This document shows positions 13,800 to 20,787 of a stretch of 20,839 bases of DNA, one piece after another. The DNA comes from JAGOMX01 sp041738135 (GTDB lineage: Bacteria; Pseudomonadota; Alphaproteobacteria; JAGOMX01): assembly GCA_041738135.1 (NCBI GenBank), contig JBGSQK010000078.1:1-20839 (forward strand). The letters run 5' to 3'. Under the pieces are notes generated by a model. The model was not told where the DNA came from, searched no databases, and saw nothing but the letters and a program-made list of their open reading frames with translations. The stretch's first letter is position 1. Each line of letters opens with the position of its first letter. Made by a program: the position numbers and the translations under genes.

Positions 13800-16172
13800 A
13801 TGTTACCTATTCGAAAAACCAGTGCTGTTCTTTGCACATTAATGTTATGTTCATCTGTTGAGGCTAGTTTTGATGACAAGCAGGTCGCACCCGGGCAGTC
13901 CGTAACAGCCCAGGTCGCTGCAGACAACTCGAACAGTATCGATCGCAGCTATGTTACTCTAAGGGCTGATGAAGCCTGCTTGCTGCGTAACCGGCATATT
14001 GAAACAGTAATACTTGCTAACAGACCAGTTTTTGACCACAACACGGCTGGAGATTTACAACACTTACAATTCCAAAACTTGCCACTCAATCCTACAGACC
14101 AAATCTACACTTCTATTTACACTCTCTTGGCGCAGGCTGATAAAGGTGACCTAGACGCGCAAGAACTCATTGCTACACGCTATTTTAGTGCTCTGGTTCA
14201 TGAAATCCCGGTTCCAGGGATTAACTGGCAGGCTTGGACTTCCGCCAAACTCAACACTAGATCCAATGTAGTTCTTGGTTTTCTCTCAAGCCGGGTCAAA
14301 AAAGAAAACCAACCTGCATATGGGGCAGCAATCGAGCGCCATATCCTTAAAAGAGTCTATCAGCGTGACCCTTTTGCATTGTATATTTACGCCCGCAGCC
14401 TTGAACAAGGATACCTCAATTTTTCAGATGAAACACTTCCTGTTGTTTTCTATATGATGTCCGCGCAACAAGGGTGTGTACAGTCTATCTACCACTTAGG
14501 AAATCTAGCCCTCGATGGAAAGGGATTAGTTTGCGATCCTGCCCTTGCGATCAGTTGTTACCTCCAAGCAGCCCATCTAGGATTTTTGCCAGCTGTATTG
14601 ACCCTGAGACAACAGGTTCGCAACGGTTTCCTAGGAGCTGGCTTAGATGAGTTTAGGATTCATGACATATCATGCAATCTCCTCAGACAAGCTGCTAAAG
14701 CTAGATACCCTTATGCCATGTTTTTGTGGGGACTGCAGCTCATACGCGAAAGAGACAGTGCCTTTCCCGGCCCCGCAAGAGGTATTGGTGAACATGCTTA
14801 TCAAGTCCGCACAAAAAAAATTTTCAGTTTACTAGAATGCGCTGCGTCTCAGGGCCTATTGAAAGCGCAAGTCATGGTTGGCGGGATACAGCGAAGAGGA
14901 GATATAGATCAACCTAATACACCAGCTGCTCTCGAATGGTACCTAAAAGCTGCAAAACAAGGCTGCTTAAAATCAAAATACTGGTATGGCAGTACAGTTC
15001 TGACGCAGAATCAGCTTAATTTTACGGATGAACAACGGAATCTTGCAGTTGAATATTTGAAACAGGTCGCATTAAGCGGCAATAAAGAGGCCCAATACGA
15101 AATGGCTCTTTTACTCCGCGATGGCTTTCTTGGTGATAACCACAGTACCCTTACAATCAATAAAGCGGAGGCATTGAGATGGATGTTGGAATCTGGACGG
15201 CAACGATTCTGGCCTTTTCTTCAGCTAGTCTTTCGTCATGGCCACAGAAGGATCGATTCAATTCTTAAGTTTGCAGGCACAGGCGAATTCAGGCCCATAG
15301 AAGCTAAAGAGCTGGCAATTTATCAACCACCAGCAGAATCGGCGTTTATTCGGTTGTGCACCGAACTGGATGGTCTAGTGCTTTCTGTAAGAACTCCGGG
15401 TAGCGATCAGGGTATACCAAACCTGCTGGAACCAGCCTGCCTGGCGTTAAATGATTACAGTATGCGCCTCTGTAAGGTATGGCCGGCAATTGTCAAAGCC
15501 CCCATCATGGTCACTAATTTTGCTCTCTTAGATAAGACACATATCAACTTTGAACAGCAAACAGATCCCCATTTTCTGCATGTATATAGGCTTGATAGAA
15601 TCAACTATCTAACGCTAGGCGTCGAAGGAGTCTCACAGGCAAAGCTCATAGAGAAGCTCCTCAACCCTGTTGGAATTTGTAACTGGACGGATGTTGATAA
15701 TAATATTGCAAAAAATGTTGCCTGTAAGGCAATGTTTGTCAGCAATTCTGAATCAGATCCGCAAGAGCTTCTTCGGATTCTTTCAGTCGGCTCCGGCCGT
15801 ATTCTTGAGTGTGAACCTAATGCGCTCCATACGATCGTCACTTTGGGGGATGCTCGGTCTTGCGTCTACAAGGTTCTTGATGTATTAAGCAATGCTAAGA
15901 AACAGGTGCAATATAGTATTGGATACTATAATGATGCAGGTGCATTTGGAAGCATCACAATGGATGAGATCCATGCCGCCCAAGCACCCCTGATTAATGC
16001 ACGAACCTATCTGGATGGACTAACCAATAGATTTGAAAGGATACTTATACTGCTAAATGCAACAGAAGGAGAATTTAATGCGCAAATCGCAAAGCCCAGG
16101 CTACGCAATGCGAGTGCGGAACAAATGCAGCAATTCATGCTCATCAAGGAGGCCTTGGCATACAAGTACTGA
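13800..16172 (+). CDS. Large exported Sel1-repeat protein (790 aa)
   Basis: A Sec leader (residues 1-23, ending SSVEAS) is followed by about 90 residues without a motif. A helical-repeat region then spans about 105-470, in which Sel1-like units are visible. Examples are PFALYIYARSLEQGYLN (191-207), CVQSIYHLGNLALDGKGL (226-243), YPYAMFLWGLQL (303-314), LKAQVMVGGIQRRGD (354-368), CLKSKYWYGSTVL (389-401) and NKEAQYEMALLLRDGFLG (428-445), most followed by an AxxWYLKAA-type helix. Residues about 500-790 form a C-terminal region I do not recognise. The start is ATG with AGGAG nine bases upstream. The protein probably acts as an extracytoplasmic scaffold; host-directed function is inference. The Rho-independent terminator at 16301 closes the transcript. 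Confidence 0.85.
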   Translation: MLPIRKTSAVLCTLMLCSSVEASFDDKQVAPGQSVTAQVAADNSNSIDRSYVTLRADEACLLRNRHIETVILANRPVFDHNTAGDLQHLQFQNLPLNPTDQIYTSIYTLLAQADKGDLDAQELIATRYFSALVHEIPVPGINWQAWTSAKLNTRSNVVLGFLSSRVKKENQPAYGAAIERHILKRVYQRDPFALYIYARSLEQGYLNFSDETLPVVFYMMSAQQGCVQSIYHLGNLALDGKGLVCDPALAISCYLQAAHLGFLPAVLTLRQQVRNGFLGAGLDEFRIHDISCNLLRQAAKARYPYAMFLWGLQLIRERDSAFPGPARGIGEHAYQVRTKKIFSLLECAASQGLLKAQVMVGGIQRRGDIDQPNTPAALEWYLKAAKQGCLKSKYWYGSTVLTQNQLNFTDEQRNLAVEYLKQVALSGNKEAQYEMALLLRDGFLGDNHSTLTINKAEALRWMLESGRQRFWPFLQLVFRHGHRRIDSILKFAGTGEFRPIEAKELAIYQPPAESAFIRLCTELDGLVLSVRTPGSDQGIPNLLEPACLALNDYSMRLCKVWPAIVKAPIMVTNFALLDKTHINFEQQTDPHFLHVYRLDRINYLTLGVEGVSQAKLIEKLLNPVGICNWTDVDNNIAKNVACKAMFVSNSESDPQELLRILSVGSGRILECEPNALHTIVTLGDARSCVYKVLDVLSNAKKQVQYSIGYYNDAGAFGSITMDEIHAAQAPLINARTYLDGLTNRFERILILLNATEGEFNAQIAKPRLRNASAEQMQQFMLIKEALAYKY

Positions 16173-16300
16173 TTGGAATTTTAATTTGTTCATGAACAAT
16201 AGAGCAGCTCGGAAATTCGTCCAATCAAAGAGCGCTCCTTGTTTCTGGCCCGTTACGTTGAATATAAACGTCAATCAATATATAGAGCCATAAGTATCGG

Positions 16301-16335
16301 GCGGAGGATGAGAAAAACAACCCCCGCATTTTTTT
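16301..16335 (+). terminator. Rho-independent terminator after the large Sel1 gene
   Basis: GCGGAGG (16301-16307) pairs with CCCCCGC (16321-16327) with one mismatch and a 13-base A-rich loop, followed by A and seven T (16328-16335). It lies about 130 bases after the Sel1 stop codon. The intervening 16173-16300 shows no convincing gene. Confidence 0.6.
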
Positions 16336-16340
16336 CTGTC

Positions 16341-16375
16341 TTCAAAGCTGAAATGATTATATCTTATAAAAGATA
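16341..16375 (+). promoter_or_regulatory. Candidate promoter with palindrome before the DUF6228-like gene
   Basis: TTCAAA (16341-16346) and TATAAA (16365-16370) are 18 bases apart. The -10 box lies inside a perfect palindrome, TATCTT-ATAA-AAGATA (16360-16375), which could serve as an operator. The coding start is about 50 bases downstream. Confidence 0.4.
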
Positions 16376-16426
16376 GAAACGTCTTTGAGCCTTACAACTG
16401 GAGGGCTAACTTTATTAGGATAGAAT

Positions 16427-16819
16427 ATGAACGGTTTAATAATACGATCGTCAAAAACCGATGCGGTGCTTACTTTTTCAAATCTAACAAAAAAGGGATT
16501 CGAGATCTCTTATCAGAGCAAATATGTCTCAGCCCGCACCACGGTCTTTGATATGGATGAGTCGCCTCCCCAAATAAAGCACTTTTTTGCCTCTATGGCT
16601 CAACAAACAAATGGCTGGAAGGGTGAGTTAGCCTGGACTCCTTATGACGAGACTATAAAGATGTCTGCTCATGTGGATCGGCTTGGTCATGTGGAATTGA
16701 CGGTTGTTTTTTGGGCTTTTAAGTTAGAGCCTTGGCAAGTACAAGTCACCCTACAAACGGAGTTAGGGCAATTAGAAAGAATTTCACGAAGCGTGGATAC
16801 GTTTTTCTCTAGCCATTAG
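16427..16819 (+). CDS. DUF6228-like protein
   Basis: The 130-residue cytosolic protein resembles the DUF6228 family. It has a central NGWKGELAW segment (about 63-71), then LGHVELTVVFW (about 86-96), then a tryptophan-containing strand (EPWQVQVTL) and a final LERISRSVDTFF helix. DUF6228 proteins are of unknown function; many lie near secretion or toxin loci, and an immunity-type role has been considered for such small single-domain proteins, which here is only inference. The start is ATG with AGGA at 16417-16420. It is a single-gene unit between a terminator and a convergent zinc-ribbon gene. No toxin gene adjoins it, so a function cannot be assigned. Confidence 0.65.
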   Translation: MNGLIIRSSKTDAVLTFSNLTKKGFEISYQSKYVSARTTVFDMDESPPQIKHFFASMAQQTNGWKGELAWTPYDETIKMSAHVDRLGHVELTVVFWAFKLEPWQVQVTLQTELGQLERISRSVDTFFSSH

Positions 16820-16847
16820 CCCAGGCAAGCCTTTTTCCCGCCTGGGC
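16819..16847. terminator. Hairpin between convergent genes
   Basis: GCCCAGGC (16819-16826) pairs perfectly with GCCTGGGC (16840-16847); the loop holds a short T run. It starts at the last base of the DUF6228-like stop codon. The lack of a following T tract means it is not a textbook terminator, but its place between convergent genes supports that role. Confidence 0.45.
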
Positions 16848-16904
16848 ATCATAAGGATACAGCTCTCGCCTGCCTTGTTCGCATGGATGTGAGAGCATAA
16901 TTTA

Positions 16905-17519
16905 TTAAGATATTGCGGGTCTTTCAGCGGTAACAATATCCATTTTCTGAAAGTCTTCTTTAGTGACGAGCATTGACTCTTCACTGAATGCGTCCTCTTT
17001 TGCGGCATGGGCCTTTTTTCTGGCTTGGCTCTGGCTTGAAAACATATGTTTGCTATGTACAAGAGTGATTTTATCCCCGTCCACAATTTTAATTTTCATA
17101 AACACGTAAGGGGTGTCTTTTTCGCCTGCAATTTTAGTAACAAACATATCCCCAGCCTTCGGAGACTCCAAGTATTCAGCTAGCAACTGATTTTCACGAT
17201 ATTCGATTAAAACGCCAAACACCATTACCAGCAAAATGATAATCAAGCCAGAGTATCCCCACAAAGGTGTTTTGGCTACCTTAGCCTTGGTCACTGTATT
17301 CGCAGCAACCGCAGCCGGATGGAATTCCGTTGCACAATTAGGACATACGTAAGAGACGTATTTTTTTAATGGCAGTGTCGGTATGAAGAAAAACGTAAAG
17401 AATTTCTGTGTCGTACACTGCACTAGCCCATTGTGGTCGCAATGACTGCATTTATCTTCCACAAGCTTTCTATCAATTATTTTAAATTTACTTCCCCAAA
17501 CAATCATTTTTAATAACAT
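16905..17519 (-). CDS. Zinc-ribbon single-pass membrane protein
   Basis: The 204-residue product starts with a zinc-ribbon domain: C24-x2-C27 (CSHC) and C59-x2-C62 (CPNC) flank QKFFTFFFIPTLPLKKY, the aromatic insert typical of zinc-ribbon family proteins of this type. A transmembrane helix follows at about 89-105 (YSGLIIILLVMVFGVLI), then a charged C-terminal domain of about 95 residues. Zinc binding is predicted from the four cysteines; function is unknown. Two ATGs are possible, at 17519 and 17507, neither with a good ribosome-binding site. Relatives usually begin close to the VWGSK-like segment, so 17507 may be the true start. The AT-rich 17520-17752 upstream holds a perfect TATAAT at 17664-17669 (plus strand) without a matching -35 at normal spacing. 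Confidence 0.75.
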   Translation of the reverse strand: MLLKMIVWGSKFKIIDRKLVEDKCSHCDHNGLVQCTTQKFFTFFFIPTLPLKKYVSYVCPNCATEFHPAAVAANTVTKAKVAKTPLWGYSGLIIILLVMVFGVLIEYRENQLLAEYLESPKAGDMFVTKIAGEKDTPYVFMKIKIVDGDKITLVHSKHMFSSQSQARKKAHAAKEDAFSEESMLVTKEDFQKMDIVTAERPAIS

Positions 17520-17752
17520 TTCATATTAAATTGTCAATAACAAAATTATGCATAATAAAAATGCTTTCAAGCTACATATAAGTACATGAATCTTGCATTT
17601 CAATGGCTCTTTGAATGTATTTAGCATTTCTATTAATTATATATTGGAAATATTAACTTAATTTATAATTGAGCCACGGGACGCTGAGGCATTGCCTTCT
17701 ATATTTAAAATGGTTGATACCACTGATTGATGATGCAATTGGAATAAGCAGC

Positions 17753-17781
17753 TTGCAAACATTTCAGTAAAAAGATATATA
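17753..17781 (+). promoter_or_regulatory. Promoter of the SRPBCC-MarR-Nudix-EVE operon
   Basis: TTGCAA (17753-17758) and TATATA (17776-17781) are 17 bases apart (4/6 each). The start would fall near 17789, giving a leader of about 25 bases that contains AGGAG at 17804-17808, six bases before the ATG. Confidence 0.5.
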
Positions 17782-17803
17782 GTAAAGAAGTTTAGCATAT
17801 ATC
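17774..17803. promoter_or_regulatory. 30-bp imperfect palindrome, candidate MarR operator
   Basis: GATATATAGTAAA (17774-17786) and TTTAGCATATATC (17791-17803) are inverted copies with 11 of 13 positions matching, around a GAAG centre. It covers the -10 box and transcription start and ends one base before the ribosome-binding site. Since the operon encodes a MarR-type regulator, autoregulation through this site is a direct inference. As RNA it could also fold next to the ribosome-binding site. Confidence 0.55.
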
Positions 17804-17814
17804 AGGAGATAAAC

Positions 17815-18240
17815 ATGTGGCACAAAACTTATTCCAAGGTATACCCCGGCGTACAGAAAGAGGCTATCTGGTCTTTGTGGGAAGATGTAAACAATTGGGA
17901 CAAATGGGATCCTGACATTGAATATGCAAAGATGATTGAACCTTTCCAAGTCGGTGGTCGATTCATATTCAAACCTAAGGGTGCAGGTGAAGTAACTTTG
18001 CAATTGGTTGAAGTGGAAAAATTCAAGAAATTTACCGACCAGTTAAAATTCTTCGGTGCCAAAATGTACGGGATCCATGAGATGGTTGAAACGCCTGGGG
18101 GGCTTAAAATGACGACAACTTTACGAGTTACTGGCCCTCTCACTTTTATTTGGGTAAAGCTTGTAGCTCAAGGAATTGTTGACACTATCCCTGAACAAAT
18201 GGATTCATTAGTGAAGTGTGCGGAATCCGGAAATGAATAA
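17815..18240 (+). CDS. SRPBCC (START-like / polyketide cyclase-type) protein
   Basis: The 141-residue protein has the helix-grip pattern of SRPBCC proteins. The first strand HKTYSKVYPG is followed by the typical KEAIWSLWEDVNNWDKWDPDI (about residues 18-38), then GGRFIFKPKG, a central strand pair, and a long C-terminal helix (LVAQGIVDTIPEQMDSLVKC). The fold holds hydrophobic ligands or acts on ring compounds and other small molecules. No signal peptide. The start is ATG with AGGAG. Pairing with a MarR regulator is common for such proteins and suggests response to a small ligand. The next gene starts 8 bases before this one ends. Confidence 0.85.
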   Translation: MWHKTYSKVYPGVQKEAIWSLWEDVNNWDKWDPDIEYAKMIEPFQVGGRFIFKPKGAGEVTLQLVEVEKFKKFTDQLKFFGAKMYGIHEMVETPGGLKMTTTLRVTGPLTFIWVKLVAQGIVDTIPEQMDSLVKCAESGNE

Positions 18241-18691
18241 AGAAGTCTTTGGCGTCGAGCAACCAGAAGATAGCCCGGGTTTTTTGCTATGGCAAACAAC
18301 GATGACATGGCAAAGAAGAATTAAAAAGGCACTAGAGCCATGCGAGATCGCGCACGCCCAGTTTGTGCTTCTCGCCATCTTGCTGTGGCACGATAAAATA
18401 AAACAAGAACCAACCCAAGTGATTCTTGCTAACTGGTCTAAGCTGGATAAAATGACAGTTTCAAAGTCGTTAAGGGGTTTAGTAGATCAGAACCTTGTTG
18501 TGAGGCACGAGCATCCAGTAGATACGCGCGCCAAAGTTGTTAAACTTACAGCGATAGGCAAATCCATGGCTTCAAAACTTGTGCCGGTTGTTGAGCGAAT
18601 CGATGCTGAGTTTTTTGGTTCAGTATCAAAAGAGGATGTACAAAACCTAGTTCAGATCTTAAGGAAACTAACAGGAGTACGAGATGAGTAA
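18233..18691 (+). CDS. MarR-family transcriptional regulator
   Basis: From the ATG at 18233 the product has 152 residues, standard for MarR. The winged helix is visible as AHAQFVLLAILLW, LANWSKLDKMTVSKSLRGLV (recognition region about 67-86) and the wing VVRHEHPVDTRAKVVKLTAIG (about 90-110), followed by the dimerisation helix. The GTG at 18218, 15 bases upstream in frame, is an alternative start; I prefer ATG because its 8-base overlap matches the next junction. MarR proteins are dimers that bind palindromes and are released by small ligands. The 30-bp palindrome at 17774-17803 on the operon's own promoter is the likely operator. Confidence 0.88.
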   Translation: MNKEVFGVEQPEDSPGFLLWQTTMTWQRRIKKALEPCEIAHAQFVLLAILLWHDKIKQEPTQVILANWSKLDKMTVSKSLRGLVDQNLVVRHEHPVDTRAKVVKLTAIGKSMASKLVPVVERIDAEFFGSVSKEDVQNLVQILRKLTGVRDE

Positions 18692-19220
18692 AGCATCACA
18701 GAAATACTGTTTACAGTGTTCATTTCCTCTGAGCATGAAACAAATAGAGAATCAGAAACGTTTAGCTTGCTCAAACAATAACTGTGACTTTATTTTATGG
18801 AACAATCCAGTTCCAGTAGTTGGCGGAATCATTGAAACCGAATCAGGAATTTTGTTAGCCCGCAATAAATTCTGGCCATTGGGGATTTACTCAATCATTA
18901 CAGGCTTTTTGGAATTTCAAGAGTGCCCTGAGGAAGCCATTTTACGGGAAACCAATGAAGAACTTGGGCTAACAGGTACTAACCCCATACTGGTAGGGGC
19001 ATATCCATATACTGAAAAAAATCAAATCGTCCTCGTATACCACGTCAAAGCCAATGGCAAGATTGTTCTGAATGATGAAATTGCAGAAATAAAAGTCTTA
19101 ACAAAGGATGAACTCGGAAAATGGCCATTTGGCCAAGAAAAACTCCCTGGATGGCCTTTCGGGTGTGGCTGGGCTATTCGAGACTGGCTAAATTCCGAAA
19201 GTGGAGTTCGGCAAATATGA
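18684..19220 (+). CDS. Nudix hydrolase with N-terminal zinc ribbon
   Basis: The 178-residue enzyme begins with a zinc ribbon, C9-x2-C12 and C29-x4-C34, as in NudC-type NAD(H) pyrophosphatases, but without their long N-terminal domain. The Nudix box runs from G74 to L96 and fits Gx5Ex7RExxEELGL exactly, with E89, E92 and E93 as metal ligands. The family hydrolyses nucleoside diphosphate-linked compounds such as NADH, ADP-ribose or nucleotide sugars; this short form may clean damaged or toxic nucleotides. The ATG overlaps the MarR stop by 8 bases and the stop overlaps a 30-codon ORF by 4, so the operon is translated as a chain. Confidence 0.9.
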   Translation: MSKASQKYCLQCSFPLSMKQIENQKRLACSNNNCDFILWNNPVPVVGGIIETESGILLARNKFWPLGIYSIITGFLEFQECPEEAILRETNEELGLTGTNPILVGAYPYTEKNQIVLVYHVKANGKIVLNDEIAEIKVLTKDELGKWPFGQEKLPGWPFGCGWAIRDWLNSESGVRQI

Positions 19221-19309
19221 TTGAGTTAACTTTTGGGAAAATTTTTGATCAAGGTTATCAATTTTTAATCCAGATTCTACGCAAAAAAGAGGCAGTTAAC
19301 CTTGATTAG
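19217..19309 (+). CDS. 30-codon ORF bridging the Nudix and EVE genes
   Basis: An ATG in the ATGA that ends the Nudix gene opens a 30-residue frame (MIELTFGKIFDQGYQFLIQI and on) that stops 8 bases inside the EVE gene. It has no recognisable domain. Its ends make the whole operon a chain of overlapping stops and starts, with 8-base overlaps at three junctions. Its role may be translational coupling rather than a functional peptide; a chance ORF or the tail of a lost gene is also possible. Confidence 0.4.
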   Translation: MIELTFGKIFDQGYQFLIQILRKKEAVNLD

Positions 19310-19721
19310 ATATTGGATAGGAGTGGCCTGCAAGGATCATGTCGAGAATGGTGTGAAAATGGGAATCTGTCAATTTTGTCATGGCAAATCAGCACCAGCA
19401 AAACGTCTTCAAAAAGGGGACTATGTGATTTACTATTCATCAAAGGTTACGATGGAAGGGTCAGAGCCGTATCAAAAGTTTATAGCGATCGGCATTGTGA
19501 AAGATGACATGCCGTATCAGGTCGAAATGGGAACTGGCTTCAAACCTTTTAGACGTAATATCGATTATTTTGATGCAATACACGTGGATATAAAACCCCT
19601 GATCCACATACTGCCGTTTATCAAGAATAAAAATGCATGGGGCTATGTTTTTAGGTATGGCTTTTTAGAAATTGATCAACAATCATTCGAAGTCATTTCA
19701 AAAGAAATGCTTGGGGCATAA
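19302..19721 (+). CDS. EVE-domain protein (UPF0310-like)
   Basis: The 139-residue protein matches the EVE domain, a PUA-like fold thought to bind modified bases in nucleic acid. The start MIRYWIGVACKDHVENGV, the GICQFCHGKSAPAKRL segment and KGDYVIYYSSK (about 38-48) are typical, followed by FIAIGIVKDD and the FRRNIDYF segment. Length is usual for the family. The TTG at 19302 is chosen because it is preceded by AGAGG at 19288-19292 with 9-base spacing, and later ATGs would delete the conserved YWIGVA strand. Its place behind a Nudix hydrolase suggests a nucleic-acid or nucleotide quality role, which is inference. Confidence 0.85.
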   Translation: MIRYWIGVACKDHVENGVKMGICQFCHGKSAPAKRLQKGDYVIYYSSKVTMEGSEPYQKFIAIGIVKDDMPYQVEMGTGFKPFRRNIDYFDAIHVDIKPLIHILPFIKNKNAWGYVFRYGFLEIDQQSFEVISKEMLGA

Positions 19722-19829
19722 ATAGAGTTCTAAAACGCATGATAGTGGTATATTTTAAACTGCCGCAACTAAAACTGATCAAATTGATCTGACAAAATTG
19801 AAATAGTACGCAAAAAATGCATCAGAGGA

Positions 19830-19860
19830 TTGACATTGTTCATCTGTGACCTTATATAAT
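19830..19860 (+). promoter_or_regulatory. Promoter of the LRR protein gene
   Basis: TTGACA (19830-19835) and TATAAT (19855-19860) are both perfect, though 19 bases apart. TATATA at 19853-19858 would give 17. A small inverted repeat, TGACC (19847-19851) and GGTCA (19869-19873), flanks the -10 box. The interval 19722-19829 shows nothing else. Confidence 0.55.
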
Positions 19861-19911
19861 GATATAGTGGTCATTGGATATAGCTTAATATATAATAGGA
19901 AATTGTTATAA

Positions 19912-20787
19912 ATGTTTAATTTTACAAAGAAGTTCACATTAGCCGCAAGTCTGGTGGCGTTATTTTCTGGGCAATTTGTTGCGTATGGATCAGGAGGATA
20001 TCCTCATGACCATGACGAGGGTGCATCTGGTGGCGAACGAGATAACAAACGTCATAAGATAAGCGTTTCTCTAAAGATTAAGCGTGAAAAGAAAAAATTA
20101 AAAGTTGGTAACGATCAAGATGATATCCAACAACTGGTCCAAGAGCCTGAGCGCAACAAGCCTCTTTTCGGGCAAAATAATAACGATGTGAAATTAAAAA
20201 TAGTTGATTTCTTGGATGGTCGGTCGGCTTTAAACTTTTCAATGGTTTGTTTTGAGGCATCTGCATTAATTCAATTAAGAGGCAGAGTTAAGCTTGTGCC
20301 AGCATTTAACCCCGAATTTCCGGTTCAAAGACAACTGTTGCGTAATACTTTAAAGAAATTGAACTTATCATCATGCCATATAGGCGAAGCAGGCGCTGCA
20401 AGCCTTGCCCAAGAGCTTGGAAAACTTGTACGCCTGACGCAGCTCGACTTGGCCAACAACCAGATAGGCGCAGCAGGCGTTGCAAGCCTTGCCCCAGAGC
20501 TTGGAAAACTTGTATGCCTGACGCAGCTCGGCTTGACCAACAACCAGATTGGCGCAGCAGGCGCTGCAAGCCTTACCCCAGAGCTTGGAAAACTTGTACG
20601 CCTGACGGTGATCTACTTGGCCAACAACCAGATTGGCGCAGCAGGCGCTGCAAGCCTTGCCCCAGAGCTTGGAAAACTTGTATGCCTGACGCAGCTCACT
20701 TTGGCCGGTCCGACAAGCTCCCGGGCACCGAGGACTACAGCTTCCAGAGCCACATCGACTGGCTCACGGCCTTTCTTGGCGCAATGA
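19912..20787 (+). CDS. Exported F-box-like / leucine-rich-repeat protein, 3' end replaced by foreign sequence
   Basis: The protein begins with a Sec leader (residues 1-27, ending VAYGS), then a charged, lysine-rich spacer (28-85). An F-box-like segment lies at about 90-115: NNDVKLKIVDFLDGRSALNF then SMVCFEA. Leucine-rich repeats of the ribonuclease-inhibitor type start at about 145, with units of 28 residues (LTQLDLANNQIGAAGVASLA and the like). The order F-box then LRR is that of eukaryotic SCF substrate receptors and of bacterial effectors. From residue 266 (20707) the reading frame enters unrelated GC-rich DNA and the last 26 residues before the stop at 20785-20787 are artefactual. The true gene is therefore truncated here; its real C terminus, probably more repeats, is missing. 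Start: ATG with AGGA 11 bases upstream. Confidence 0.75.
   Translation: MFNFTKKFTLAASLVALFSGQFVAYGSGGYPHDHDEGASGGERDNKRHKISVSLKIKREKKKLKVGNDQDDIQQLVQEPERNKPLFGQNNNDVKLKIVDFLDGRSALNFSMVCFEASALIQLRGRVKLVPAFNPEFPVQRQLLRNTLKKLNLSSCHIGEAGAASLAQELGKLVRLTQLDLANNQIGAAGVASLAPELGKLVCLTQLGLTNNQIGAAGAASLTPELGKLVRLTVIYLANNQIGAAGAASLAPELGKLVCLTQLTLAGPTSSRAPRTTASRATSTGSRPFLAQ
20383..20706 (+). repeat. Four tandem 84-bp LRR-encoding repeats
   Basis: Near-identical 84-bp units start at 20383, 20467, 20551 and 20635 (each at GGCGNAGCAGGCG); the fourth is cut at about 20706 after 72 bases. Each encodes one 28-residue LRR. Differences are few and clustered in the variable positions of the LRR (for example LDL/LGL/IYL), as expected for recent tandem amplification. 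Confidence 0.85.

Noticed and set aside
16057..16293. 78-codon plus-strand ORF overlapping the end of the large Sel1 gene
   Set aside because: Starts inside the real gene, has no recognisable domain, and the part beyond 16172 has no ribosome-binding site of its own.
20383..20706. Regular 84-bp repeats as a CRISPR-like array
   Set aside because: The repeats are contiguous, keep the reading frame and encode 28-residue LRRs; there are no spacers.
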